From contig CM054134.1 in assembly GCA_028751875.1 (NCBI GenBank), positions 70,872,071-70,936,070 of the forward strand: 64,000 nt of DNA, read 5' to 3'. The position numbers were made by a program, and so were the translations under genes. This DNA is from Rapana venosa (lineage: Eukaryota; Mollusca; Gastropoda; Neogastropoda; Muricidae). A model generated the notes under the pieces. The model was not told the DNA's origin. It saw nothing but the letters and a program-made list of their open reading frames with translations, and ran no database searches. Below are positions 1 to 37,499 of this stretch, one piece after another. The stretch's first letter is position 1. Every line of letters begins with the position of its first letter.

Positions 1-571
1 GTTTGGGCAACAGGGGCTGAGGTGAGGACATAGGAAAGACGTACTGTTCTGGATTAGTTTGGGCAACAGAGAGCCGAGGTGAGGACATAGGAAAGATGTA
101 CTGTTTCTGGATTAGTTTGGGCAACAGGGGCTGAGGTGAAGACATAGGAAAGACGTACTGTTCTGGATTAGTTTGGGCAACAGGGGCCGAGGTGAAGACA
201 TAGGAAAGACGAACTGGTTCTGGATTAGTTTGGGCAACAGGGGCTGAGGTGAGGACATAGGAAAGACGTACTGTTCTGGATTAGTTTGGGCAACAGAGAG
301 CCGAGGTGAGGACATAGGAAAGATGTACTGTTTCTGGATTAGTTTGGGCAACAGGGGCTGAGGTGAGGACATAGGAAAGACGTACTGTTTCTGGATTAGT
401 TTGGGCAACAGGGGCTGAGGTGAGGACATAGGAAAGACGTACTGTTTCTGGATTAGTTTGGGCAGCAGGGGCCGAGGTGAAGACATAGGAAAGACGTACT
501 GTTTCTGGATTAGTTTGGGCAACAGGGGCCGAGGTGAAGACATAGGAAAGACGTACTGTTCTGGATTAGTT
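1..571. repeat. 56-57-bp tandem repeat, about 10 copies
   Basis: Tandem units beginning gtttgggcaacag and ending gttctggatta, with one-base differences (gggg/gagag, gaggt/gaagt). The array continues off the left edge. The reverse frame is open through it, but that is only the repeat translated (period near a multiple of three). It sits in a CCAR1 intron. Confidence 0.95.
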
Positions 572-1318
572 TCTTTCTCTGTTGGTTTCATTAATCTGTG
601 TAATTTTTTTGTTTTCTTCTTGTCTCTTTGAAGTCATATTTGAATACTTGGTGCCAAAGTGGAAACTACTTTTGTGCTGTGCTTATATGGTGTAGCTGGT
701 TACTTAAGCAGTGATTTTTTTTTTTTTTTGGTGGGATGTTTTTTTTCTTGTTAACGACACAAAAAAGAAGTTAGATAAACGTGTCAAAAAGGTTTTCATG
801 TAAAGCACGTTGGAATTGATTTATATTTTCTATTCTTTGTAGGTTGAATATTCATCCTATATATTTCCTTTATCTCCCTTTATATTGTTTTCTTAACAAT
901 CATTTTATGTCATAAATTTTTCCTGGAGGGGTGGGGAGGGGGGAGGAGTGTATAAAAATATACACAGAGGGTAGTTAATGTTTAGTTACACTAATGCAAG
1001 TATTGTAAGATAGCAGCAAGATGCTCATTAGATATACTCATCAGATATGGCGTATTTTTAGTTTAAGTAACTATGCATAAATGTGCAGCATTTTGAAAAG
1101 AGAAGCCCTATATTTTAGTAAAAAAAAAAAAAAGACAGTTCTGAAGAAGAACTGGTAATAGCACATTCATATTTACATAAATTGAAGAACTGACGTGTTC
1201 GCATATATTTATATAAATTGAAGAATGGGTAATAATAACGGGTTGTCATTCACATAAAGCAAAGGAGGACTGGCAGGAATGTCTTCATATTTACATCAAC
1301 TGCTGTTTCTTTCCTCAG
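572..1318. other. CCAR1 intron, AT-rich, no other feature seen
   Basis: T-rich sequence with a poly-T run at 717-729. Two short related segments near 1150-1240 share the string aaattgaagaa. No coding or repeat-family match was recognised. Confidence 0.6.
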
Positions 1319-27361
<26,043 letters not shown>

Positions 27362-27600
27362 TGAAACTGTTGTTGTTGGCTACGTGGGTTGTGTGGTGTT
27401 CTTGACGAAAAAAAAAAAAAAAATAGTGAAGGTGGAAAATGTGGAGTTGTAATTATGGGGGTGGGGGGGTTGTTTTGGGGTGGGGTGGGTTTTTTTTTGG
27501 TTTTTTTTTGGAAGGGTGTGAAGCACATGAGTGGGATTGATGGAGTGTCATGTTTCTGGTGTTGAATGGTTCCCTTTTGTGCAGCTAGGTCAGGTCTTTG
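27362..27600 (+). other. CCAR1: Probable CCAR1 3' UTR start
   Basis: Sequence after the terminal TAA, with A, G and T homopolymers. No canonical AATAAA is seen in the next 1.2 kb; an ATTAAA lies at 28876-28881 but its use is unproven. Confidence 0.4.
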
Positions 27601-27620
27601 TGGCTGAGGAGTATCCAGAG

Positions 27621-27624
<4 letters not shown>

Positions 27625-27654
<30 letters not shown>

Positions 27655-27703
27655 TGGTTTTGTATTTCCTTTCTGTTTTGTGGTGTGCAGATTTGTGTAT
27701 GCA

Positions 27704-27754
<51 letters not shown>

Positions 27755-28385
27755 GGTTGGTTTTGTATTTTCTTTCTGTTTTGTGGTAAGCAGATTTGTG
27801 TATGCAGATTATGTATGTGTGTGTGTGTGTTTTTGGGTTTTGTATTTTCTTTGTTTTGTGTTGTGCAGATTTGTGTATGCAGATTGTTTTGTTTTTGTTT
27901 AATGTCCATTCGCTACTTGGTGATAAGGACACACCCGCATTCAAACCAACATCTCTCTCTCTCTGTCTCTCTCTCTCTCTCTCTTTCTCTCTCTCCCCCT
28001 AATAATTATATGTGTATTTATATTCTCACAACTATCTACAGTAGAGGTCTTACTGGGGAAGAATATATAACCTCAGCAACTGATGTTATGAACTGCTGAG
28101 AGTCATATAAAACTTCTTGAACAGTGTGTGTGTGTGTTGGTTTTGTATTTTCTTTCTGTTTTGTGGTAAGCAGATTTGTGTATGCAGATTGTGTGAGTGT
28201 GTGTGTGGTTGGTTGGTTTTGTACTTTCTGTTTTGTGGTGTGCAGATTTGTGTTTGCAGATTATGTGTTGGTTTTGTATTTTCTCTCTGTTTTGTGGTGT
28301 GCAGATTGTGTGTGTGTGTTGGTTTTGTACTTTTTCTGTTTTGTGGTGTACAGATTTGTGTATGCAGATTGTGTGTATGTGAGGG
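27625..28385. repeat. Compound minisatellite: GT tracts plus 45-bp core
   Basis: The core ttggttttgtattttctttc tgttttgtggtgtgcagatttgtgtatgcagatt occurs about seven times (near 27654, 27762, 27835, 28137, 28216, 28269 and 28319), separated by variable (GT)n tracts. It is interrupted at about 27893-28125 by CT-rich sequence. Open frames across it are repeat artefacts. Confidence 0.9.
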
Positions 28386-28499
28386 GTGTGTGTGTATGTG
28401 AGGTGTGTGTGTGTGTGTATGTGAAGGTGTATGTGTGTTTGTGTGTAAAGAGGGGGAGAGGTGTACACATGTGCTCTGCATACATGAATGCATTGTACT

Positions 28500-30173
28500 T
28501 CTATTGTTGCAAGGTATGACACACTAAGCGAGGCAGTAGAGGTTTTCCTATCAAAACAAACGGTTCGTTTTTGAGTATTTACCTGACGGTAGTGAGTAGT
28601 ATGATTTTCACGTGACAGGTGTGTTATGGGTGACTGACTTCTCTCTCCATCCACTTCTTGAAGAGTTACGGGGGGCATGCACATCAAACTTTCAGGCCGT
28701 TCGTCTTCAGCAAGTGGAACCTGGCAGAGCTTGTCTTTTCATTTGCAGATGGCATGCTGGGCAAGTCCACCCACCCTTGTGGTTGGCCAGGGCATTGACA
28801 CAAGGAACGAGAGTAGATTTGGTTTTAAACCCTGTTTTAATCTGTACATAGTTGCCCAGTTTTAATTAATCTCAGATTAAACAAACAAAAGAATTGATGA
28901 GTATTCAGTTGTAAACCCTTGGGACAGATGATACGCATTTCCAGTCCAATCAAATGTTCTAGTGTAGTGAGGGGAAGTAGAATGGAAACCTTTTTCTTTT
29001 TTCTTTCAGCTGTGCCGTAATAGGGTCATACTTAGAAATAGAAAGGGTAATGAAATGCGATCTCTTTAAAAAGGACTTTAAATCTTTGCCAATGAATTTG
29101 GTTGAATTGACAAAATTGTTTATCTACGTTCTATGCCCAAGAAATAAGCCGACAAACTTTTCATAAACGGTGCTATGTATTTAATGGAGATTTGAGAAAA
29201 CATGGGGGGAAATGCACATTTTCATTGCAGAATATCGAGTAGGCTGTGTCAATTCATAAAATCAATTATAATTTGTTTTCAGTTTCTTCTGATAAATCAA
29301 AGATAGACTTAAGGGGAGGGTGGGTTGGCAGAGGGGGGGGGGGGGGGGGGGGAGAGAATAGAATGAATAATTGCTGACAAAGATTTTTTTTTAAAGTAAT
29401 GAATTTGTGTTCCAAGTCTTCTGTATGACTGATGAAGTAGTGTTGTGTGGAGAATAGAAAGTTTTTGCAGTCACCTTCTATTGTCAGAGTTAGCAAGTAT
29501 CAGGGATTATATCATTGTACTTTTTGTGTTCATTGTTGGTTTACTTTGGCAGTCTTGGGGGGGGGGGGGGGGATCTGTTGTGAAAACATGAAGAAACATC
29601 TGTGTTTTTTGTCTGGCATGTGTGGCAGAGCAGATGAAAGAAAGGATGGTGTTTTATGAAGTTGGCTTCAGCATGGCCATTGCTTCAAATTATACTGCCT
29701 ATTTGTCGTTACGTTGTTGACCTGACTGCTTTCAAATCACTCTTATTGGAGCAGTACATTGATATAATTACTTAGCGTTGATATAGCGTTACTGAGTACT
29801 GTTGGTAGTGACTGTTTCATTAAAAAAAATTTTTTTTATGTAACAACAAGATCTCTTGTCATACACTAGGTGAGATTCAGAGAAAACCTTCATGTTATGT
29901 TTCAGAGTGGTATTGAAATGTTACAACCATGGGGAGGGAATTTGAGGAAGAAATGGGTATGAAAGCGTGCTTTAGTCACAAAGAATTCCAGTCTGTGTGT
30001 ATGTTGGTTCACCTCGTTGCCCTTCTGTTTAATGAAATGATTAAAGAATCTGCTACCTGAAGGAGATAACAGAGTGTATGTGTTATTGAGAGTGTGGAGT
30101 GTTGCTCGAGTCCAGTTGGTAGGTAGTTCTTCAGTTTAACGTCCTTCCACCAAGAAGTGATATCAGACGATTA
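28500..30173. other. Intergenic, mostly unique sequence
   Basis: Two G runs (about 29332-29352 and 29558-29572). No protein-coding signal with splice or codon support was recognised; may include the CCAR1 3' UTR. Confidence 0.45.
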
Positions 30174-30301
30174 AGTGTGTGTGTGCGTGCATGTGTGTGT
30201 GTGAGTGTGTGTATTAGAGTGTGTATATGTCCGTGCATGTATGTGTGTGCATGTATGAGTGTGTGTGTGTATGTGCGTGGGTTCGTGTGTGTGTGTGTGT
30301 G
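30174..30301. repeat. Imperfect GT repeat
   Basis: GT-rich tract with AT/GC interruptions, bounded by two copies of gtccagttggtag (near 30112 and 30302). Confidence 0.85.
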
Positions 30302-30714
30302 TCCAGTTGGTAGATTTTTAATAACTGTGCAAGATGTTTTAGACTCTACCTCCACATGCAGTTAAACCTATTGCTGCCAGCCTGCGCATGTTTTGGTCAT
30401 TTTTAGGATTGTAAAAATCCTGTGAACAAATATAATTTTGCTCAAAAGTTTATAGCTTTATGGGGAAAAAAAGAAGATAAATAGTAGAAACATGCAGGTT
30501 TGTGTTGTTTTGTGTTTTTCAGTCTTGTTGGAAAATTGTGTACAGGCAGAATAGAAATGTATTGAATCAAAAATGGTGTCGAATGTGTGGCATGGAAGAG
30601 GTTAATTTGAGCAGTGTATCATCAACAAATTGCCCAAAGCATGATAAACTACACCACTTTTGACTGCGGCCTTTTTATTGACAGTTCTTTTAAAACAATT
30701 TTTGTTTATCCTTG

Positions 30715-31076
30715 GCTAGAGCTCCGAGGTTCACCAATGGTGAGATTTTGCATATGTGACCATTTTTGCCAATCATGAAGGCACCTGCATTCCGACTTTC
30801 AGGGATGTATCCCGGGTATGTTTATGTTTCTGTAACCCACTAAACATTGACATGAATTACAGGATCTTTAACATGCATATTTGATCTTCGTCATGTGTAT
30901 AATGGTAGACAAGAAGGAATTTGAGGCACTGGTAGGTCTCCACTTGAAGTTTACTTGGGAGATAGCAAAATTCCTCACCCTTGATTCACCAGATGCCGCT
31001 GAGATTCGAACCCACGACTGAATGGTACCACAAGACTGAAATAGAATGGTCTTAGCCATTCTGCTGTAGCGTCCGT
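30715..31076 (-). mobile_element. tRNA-derived SINE family D, near full length
   Basis: On the minus strand the head is gacgctacagcagaatggct aagacc with a B-box gggttcgaatctc (31000-31012). The body includes the cccaagtaaacttcaagtgg region and gttacagaaacataaacat. The tail (caccattggtgaacctcgga gctc) is shared with tail variant 2 of family A. Confidence 0.7.
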
Positions 31077-31869
31077 CTTTAAAAACATAACATATACCTT
31101 CACTGCAACTTGAGGATGGATATCTAATAGTTAAGAACTCCATAAATGTGTTTTTTACTAGATAATTTTAAAATGAGGAATTTAAAAAAGTTTTTTTTTT
31201 ACTTGAAACAATTTAACCAATATTATAAGCATAAGAGTAAATTTGACAGTAACTCGGCTATGTCCAAAAGTATTGTAAGTGAAACTGTCTTTCCTCTCAC
31301 AACGCACAGGCAAGCATACAATTAATCCGCACTCATCAAAAACTGGAGATGTTCCAGAGTTATTACTTTATTACCAAATAAACAGTGTGGTGGCACATAC
31401 TTGTCCAAGAATACATTCATTGGATGATAAGACAAGACTGCTACTGCAATCGTCTGATTTGAACACATGCGCACACACACGAACACACACCCACACATAC
31501 ATACACACACACACAACTTTCTCCTTATATGAAAACCAATCATGTGCGAAAATATCTAATATCTCTTTACTGTCTGAAAACAACCACAGTCAAAAAAGAG
31601 ATTTGGCGGCAGTGTTGTGTGATCCTGAGCGGCAAGTCTTTTCAAAATGTGTGGGATTGCGAGCGTAGGCCTGAAGACTTTTCCTCCATAAGCTATATAC
31701 ATAGATCTATTGCATGCAGACCTCTCGGTATAAAATTCCAAGACTTTTCAAAATGTTTTCAATGAGCTTTTAAAGAAATTCATGTGTAGTAATTCATGCA
31801 GTATTACCAGTGTTCAGACTTGAACCTGCACTAGCTCTCAGATCAGGATTGCAGTCCCAGTTCTTATCA

Positions 31870-32430
31870 CTATCATGGAGAACCTTGTATGGAGAACTTT
31901 CCCCATCAATAGTCCCAACTTAACTGTCTTGGAACATTGATTGTATGGAGAACTTTCCCCATCAATAGTCCCAACTTAACTGTCTTGGAACATTGATTGT
32001 ATGGAGAACTTTCCCCATCAATAGTCCCAACTTAACTGTCTTGGAACATTGATTGTATGGAGAACTTTTCCCATCAATAGTCCCAACTTAACTGTCTTGG
32101 AACATTGATTGTATGGAGAACTTTTCCCATCAATATTCCCATGAACTGTCTTGGAACATTGATTGTGTGGAGAACTTTCCCCATCAATAGTCCCATTAAC
32201 TGTCTTGTAACATTGATTGTATGGAGAACTTTCCCCATCAATAGTCCCATTAACTGTCTTGTAACATTGATTGTATGGAGAACTTTCCCCATCAATAGTC
32301 CCATTAACTGTCTTGTAACATTGATTGTATGGAGAACTTTCCCCATCAATAGTCCCATGAACTTTCTTGGAACATTGTATGGAGAACTTTCCCCATCAAT
32401 AGTCCCATGAACTTTCTTGGAACATTGATT
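31870..32430. repeat. 54-58-bp tandem repeat, about 10 copies
   Basis: Units aacattgattgtatggagaa, ctttccccatcaatagtccc, then aacttaactgtcttgg or attaactgtcttgt. Two subtypes are clustered: the first half carries 'aactt', the second half does not. Open frames on both strands are the repeat translated. Confidence 0.95.
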
Positions 32431-33280
32431 TTACCTGTGCACATGTTCATGTGTGTGTGTGTGCGGGCACGCATGTGTATGTCTTTGTGTACATGTGGGT
32501 GGGTGAATGGGTGTGTACATGTAGCTAGTGTATGTTCGTGCATGTAGTTTACGTGCATACATGCACGCACGCGTTTGTGTGTGTGTATGTGTGTATGAAA
32601 TAATTTTGAAATTTGAGTCACATTGAGAGAGAGACAGACAGAGACAGACTTGGGCCTTTAAAGAGAAACATAACGATGATCATAGCTATGAATCAATCTT
32701 TCATGCTCTTGATTTCAAAAAACTACTGTTATCTTCAGCCTTGAAACCAGCCAGATGCCACAGTCATAAACTGTAAACCATACTTTGAAAAATAAGTTGC
32801 CTCTACTCCTGGAAAATGTGTAATTGCCTGGTCACGAACTTCAAAAACCCTACTCTTGAAAATAAGCCACATGCCAAGTAAGCAGTAGGTTGTCTATAGA
32901 TAATGACAAACAAGACGAGAGAGACAGAGAGAGAGAATTTGTGCATAAAGCGGCCGTTGGAGAGAGAGACAGAGAGAGACTGGAATGTTAAGGGTTGAGG
33001 GGAAAAAGACAAAGAGACTCGGCAGGGGGTCAATATGTTTTTTGCGCCGTTTCCTGTGTAGTGACAAGGGGCTGTCTGGCACAGCAGGAAGGGTGCCCAG
33101 ATGAACACTGTGCTTCTGCTTGGCACTTCCACACAAAACAAAGAAAAGTGGGGCTTGAAAATCACCACTGCCAACCGTCAGTCCGATCTTGTTGTTTATA
33201 GGCCCGCCGACCACGGAGGCCATATTGGGGAGGTGGGGGAAGGGAGGGGGCTGTCAGCCACTACAACACATTCGCTGCCA
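32431..33280. other. Intergenic, GT- and GA-interrupted sequence
   Basis: GT-rich 32445-32600, GAGA patches at 32625-32650 and 32915-33010. No gene recognised. Confidence 0.5.
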
Positions 33281-33284
33281 CAGA

Positions 33285-33830
33285 GTAGATTATAACTCCT
33301 ACCTCTGTGAATATCTTCACCTGTACACTCCTTCACGTTCCCTCCGCTCTGCTGCAGATACCTTGTGCCTACGAATACCTAGTTTCGACCAATCTACTGT
33401 TGGCCGCAGCTCCTTCTCTATTTCGGGTCCATCGACCTGGAATGAGCTCCCTCTCTCTCTTCGCCAGATGTCTAGCTATGACACTTTTAAATCCAGCCTC
33501 AAGACATATTTATTTCAAGCCTAAGATTTCCCCCCTCATGTTTCATATCAAGAATTATCCCACCTTCACTAACCCATGTCCTATCACCCTACTAAAGTAT
33601 ATGACCTGTGTGGGAGTGTGTGTGTGTGTGTGCTTTTGAAAAACATTTGACTATTGCAATTTTATTTCATAGATTTGGTCTGCAGCGTACCATGTTTGTA
33701 ATATCTGTTTAAACTATTGATTATTTGTCATTGGTTGTATGACTGTGTAAGATTAAGTTGACTGCATGCGCTTTGATTTGTCTTTGCAAGATATAGCGCT
33801 ATATAAGTTCCATTGATTATTATTACCTAG
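33285..33830 (+). mobile_element. CR1/L2-like LINE 3' end, copy 1
   Basis: Encodes the C-terminus of a non-LTR retrotransposon: LCEYLHLYTPSRSLRSAADT ... RSSFSISGPSTWNELPLSLR ... TFKSSLKTYLFQA, then a 3' UTR ending gcaagatatagcgctatata agttcc and ATT repeats. Conserved PSR.LRS...FS..GP..WN.LP..LR...S...FK..LKT.LF pattern of CR1/L2/jockey-type elements. 5'-truncated. Confidence 0.75.
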
Positions 33831-33894
33831 TTGTGGTATAGTGGTCACTGGCATTGATAATAATTATAGTCTGATGACAGGCATACCCGTTGTG

Positions 33895-33950
33895 TGGGTT
33901 TAAACCTTACCTTCCCCGAAGTCGGAATGTGGCTACCTTAAAGTGGGGTG

Positions 33951-33981
<31 letters not shown>

Positions 33982-34045
33982 GGGACGGTGGCATACCAGA
34001 AATTTAACCATTGGTGAACCTCGGAGCTCTAGCCGAGGAACGATG
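33895..34045 (+). mobile_element. SINE tail variant 2 fragment with G-run insertion
   Basis: cgaagtcggaatgtggctac cttaaagtgg, then a G run of about 27 bases (33952-33980), then ggtggcataccagaaattta accattggtgaacctcggag ctctagccgagg. Confidence 0.7.
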
Positions 34046-34099
34046 ATAAAACAAAAAACAGAAAAAAAAACCTTTACCAAGAACACATTCACTTTTGTT

Positions 34100-34496
34100 C
34101 CTTCCTTCCATCCTTGCTTCTCTTTCTTTCTTTCTTTTCTTTCCTTTCTTTTTTTCTTTCTTTCTTTCTGCCTTTCCTTCCTTCCTTCCTTCCTTCCTCC
34201 CTTCCTTCCTCCCTCCCTTCCTTCTTTCTTCCTCCCTTCCTTCCTTCTTTCTTCCTCCCTTCCTTCCTCCCGCCCTCCCTTCTTTCCTTCTTTCTTCCTC
34301 CCTTCCTTCCTTACTTCTTTCTTCCTTCCTTCTCCCTCCCTTCCTTCCTCCCTTCCTTCCTCCCTTCCTTCCTTCCTTCATTCCTTCCTCCCTCCCTCTC
34401 TTCCTTCTTTCCTCCCTCCCTCCCTTCCTTCCTTCCCTCCTTCCTTTCGTTCGTTCGTTCATTCGTTCTGTTTCCTTTCTTTTCTCTTTCTTTTAA
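34100..34496. repeat. CTTT/CCTT polypyrimidine tract
   Basis: About 390 bases of almost pure pyrimidine on the plus strand (TTTC, CTTC and CCTC units, ending with CGTT repeats). Such a tract can form triplex DNA. All three frames are open simply because there are no purines. Confidence 0.95.
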
Positions 34497-34659
34497 AAAA
34501 AAAGCAGAAGTTAGGCGTGGCCGTTTCTTGTCTGCGGTTGGTTGAATGCAGGGCTGTTGTATGTAAAAGTGAAAAGAGAGTGATTTAATGAAAGATTAAA
34601 CGCTCGGTTTAGAGGACACCGTGTGATGTGATTTATTTAATGCCCATAATTTGATTCCC

Positions 34660-34990
34660 CAGACTCCCACGTGGGCATGCTGGGGGCCTGTCAGTATAAA
34701 TAGCATCTCCACATTCTGGAAATTCTGTGCTAGAAATTTCCTCTTTTCTATCCCTCTTCGTTTCTGCCTTGTTCCTTTTCTTCCGGTCACCTCTTTCTTG
34801 TCTATTTTCTGCCTTCTTGGTCCATTCTCTGTAAAAAATTTTTTTCCAGAAGGGACTTAAAAGATAACAATTCTCTCTTATGCCGAAGTCAGCTGCGCTG
34901 GGCCTGACTTGTCAGGCGCTTTACGGCAGCGTGACGCATTTTTGCTCATATGACGGACAAAAATAGTTGCCGTCTGAGCGTTCTACGAAG
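34660..34990 (-). repeat. Dispersed repeat family E, copy 1
   Basis: gggcatgctgggggcctgtc, aaatagcatctccacattct, atccctcttcgtttctgcct, cttgtctattttctgccttc, gctgcgctgggcctgacttg, gacgcatttttgctcatatg: matched in order by the copy at 59.86-60.15 kb, and in part near 36290-36345. Class unknown. Confidence 0.75.
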
Positions 34991-35204
34991 ATTTCCCAGC
35001 AGCCTCTCTCACACATGGTTGACCCACTTGGGGCAAAATGATTTTCCGAAAGATAATAATTATGTAGCCCTGATTTGATGATCTGAAGGTAAGTCTTAGC
35101 GATCATTATTTTGTTAATGATATATATAGATATATTTTTTAAAAATGACATGGGGTAAAAATAATTCTCGGTGCTATGATTCGTGGGGGTATAGAGTTTT
35201 TGTT

Positions 35205-35356
35205 TCTTTGGGTGTTTTTTTTGTTTGGTTTTGGTTGTTGTGTTGTTTTGGTTTGTTGTTTTTGTTGTTGTTGGTGGTGGTTTTGTTGTTGAGGGTGGCG
35301 GTGGTTTTTGTTGTTATTTTTGGGAAGGGGGGGGGGGGGGGGGGGGGGGGGGGGAG
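35205..35356. repeat. TTG-rich tract ending in poly-G
   Basis: GTT/TTG repeats followed by a G run of about 27 bases at 35328-35354. Confidence 0.9.
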
Positions 35357-35447
35357 GAGGAGGTTTTGATTTTGTAATGATTCTATACTAGACTTTTTTT
35401 CCCCCTCTTTTGCTCTTCTATACTTAAGACATGGTAAAAAAAAAAAA

Positions 35448-35745
35448 AGGTAAAGGTGTCCCATAACCTATAAAGTCGTAGGGGAGCGAGGCATCAGAGA
35501 CCTCACTTCTCTAGGGGACAGCATATTGAGGGCGGCGCCCATCTCCTCTCCCTGGCTGCTTTACCTTCCCTGACCCTAAAGAGGGCAGGTAACCCATTTA
35601 CAGTTGGGTGACCTGGGGGAACTGTACTGAAGCTAAGGTGTGTGCAAACAGTCACCCATCCAAGTGGTAACCTCGCTTGACGCTGCTTAATCTGGCTGGG
35701 GTAAAAGCGAGTGATCTGACCACTGAGCTATCCCGTCCCATGACA
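35448..35745 (-). mobile_element. tRNA-derived SINE family B, copy 1
   Basis: Minus-strand head gggacgggatagctcagtgg tcagatcactcg has an A-box-like TAGCTCAGTGGT. The body reads (plus strand) gtcccataacctataaagtc, gtaggggagcgaggcatcag, gcatattgagggcggcgccc, cacccatccaagtggtaacc. A second copy is at 43.80 kb. Confidence 0.8.
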
Positions 35746-35931
35746 TGGACACAACAAAAAATTATGTGTAAGTACTGGGAAGTTCGTGTAGAGATAAGCT
35801 TCGCCAGGTACAAACTGACCCACAACACAACGCACAACCTAAAACAACAACAACAACAACTTCAGTGCAGTGCCTCAAAGTCTCCCTCAAGGAGCAAAGC
35901 AGAAGTGAAGCCTGTGGAAAGTGTCACTGTG

Positions 35932-36039
35932 TGTGTGTGTTTGTGTGTGTGTTTATGTGTGTGTGTGTTTGTGTTATTTATTTATTTATTTATTTCATTT
36001 TATTTTATTCTTTTATATCGAGGATAATGGAATAAGCAC

Positions 36040-36089
<50 letters not shown>

Positions 36090-36115
36090 TTTGTGTCTTT
36101 TGTGTGTTTGTGTGT
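35932..36115. repeat. GT microsatellites around a SINE family A fragment
   Basis: (GT)n on both sides of ttttatatcgaggataatgg aataagcacttgtg (about 36008-36042), the terminal block of family A; the GT tract has replaced the rest. Confidence 0.85.
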
Positions 36116-37094
36116 GTTTCCTGTCAACACTACTCCAGTGCTGATGTCACTGTCACTGTCCCCTTTGTGTGGATGTGTTTGTTGTTATCGTTCAGGGAAA
36201 CGGCTTGCATAGATCTGCATACACGTCTGCATCTGGGTTCTCCATGGGAATTCATGAAGCTTTTTTTTTGGTTGTTGTTTTGGTTTTGGTGCATATAAAA
36301 AGTATCTCGACTGCCTGGAAACTGTGCTAGAATTTGTTTTTCTGTTGCATCCATTTTTTTGGTACACTTTATATAATTATATATTTTTTTTATTTTTAAG
36401 GTAAACAAAGACAGTAACTTTGATATGAAAAACAGTCGAACATGGTCTGTGACATTGCAGTCACGTCAGTTTAGCTGGTTGATGATTATTAGTGGGAGAC
36501 TTACTTCTTATCTCTTCCTTAACTTCCCAAGGAATCAGTGAGGAGGCAGGGTGACACATTGTTCAGGCTGTTGTCCTTTGGGCAAGTTGATCCTGGCGGA
36601 TCCCTTCCCTCTCCGAACCACGTTCTGAGAGAGTTAAAGGTTATACTCCTGTGTTAGCTTACGGGTCATGTAGCATCTTGTATAAGTGCCAGTCCGAACA
36701 TTTTTTGGTGATTTTCACAGATTTATTAAAGTAGGAAAAATTGCACTGTGTGCTTGTTTTTGGGATTGAGGACATAGAACAATACCAGATAGTCAGGAGA
36801 AAGTTGAAAATGATCGTCAAATGAGGATTGCTTGTGTTCCTACAGTGCTGACCCCGCGCATGCACATGCATATTGTGGTAAGGAAGCTAGCAGACGACAA
36901 AGGACTGAAGGGGTAGAGTGTTTGCTGATATTAAAAAAACAATTCAAACTTACCAAGTTTGTGCAAAATCACTTGAGTTTTGAGTCAGAGGCTAGTCTTT
37001 CACAGAAAGTGGTCTTCAGTTCTCTGGATGCCTTAGTACGTGCCGTAAGAATGAAAGAGTCATATGGAAAAACAGAAGGAAAAGTGCGAATTTG

Positions 37095-37480
37095 TAATAC
37101 CTACACTGAGGACGGCTGGGTTCGAGCCACCATAGAGGCACCCCTTCAAGGGGAGTTTTGCCCCCATGCAGTTAACATCAGGGTACCAGCTCCACTCCTC
37201 TGAAAGTCCTTCGGATGAGAACATAAACCGAGGTCCCGTGTGCAAACGCACCGCAGAACAACTTGCGCATCGTTAAAACCTGTTCCACCTTTTGGAAGAG
37301 TTGACCATTGCGTGCTGGCAGGAACGGATGACAATTTTTTTTGAATGGATGCGCACTGGTGTCGTGTTTAGCCATCATCCCGAAGTCAGAATGCGGCTAC
37401 CTTAATGGTGGACTAAACCGGTGGCATACACACAATATCACCATTGGAGAACTTCGGAACTCTCGCTGAAGAAGGAGCAA
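37095..37480 (+). mobile_element. tRNA-SINE family A head/body with tail variant 2
   Basis: Contains a B-box-like gggttcgagccacc (37119-37132), gaaagtccttcggatgagaa, cgcatcgttaaaacctgttc, then cgcactggtgtcgtgtttag, cgaagtcagaatgcggctac, caccattggagaacttcgga. Confidence 0.8.
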
Positions 37481-37499
37481 AAATCAGTCCAACAGGAAA

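Noticed and set aside
1..571. CRISPR-like array
   Set aside because: Head-to-tail tandem repeat with no unique spacers, in a eukaryotic intron; the same holds for 12.2, 25.2, 31.9 and 61.0 kb.
112..591. 159-codon minus-strand frame with repeated FPMSSP.PLLPKLIQ
   Set aside because: Pure translation of the 56-57-bp tandem repeat; no flanking coding signal or splice support.
32074..32410. Frames on both strands through the 54-58-bp repeat
   Set aside because: Repeat artefact; both strands are open because the unit lacks stops in those frames.
34095..34588. Ser/Pro/Phe/Leu-rich frames of over 130 codons
   Set aside because: All frames are open through a polypyrimidine tract that cannot encode stops.
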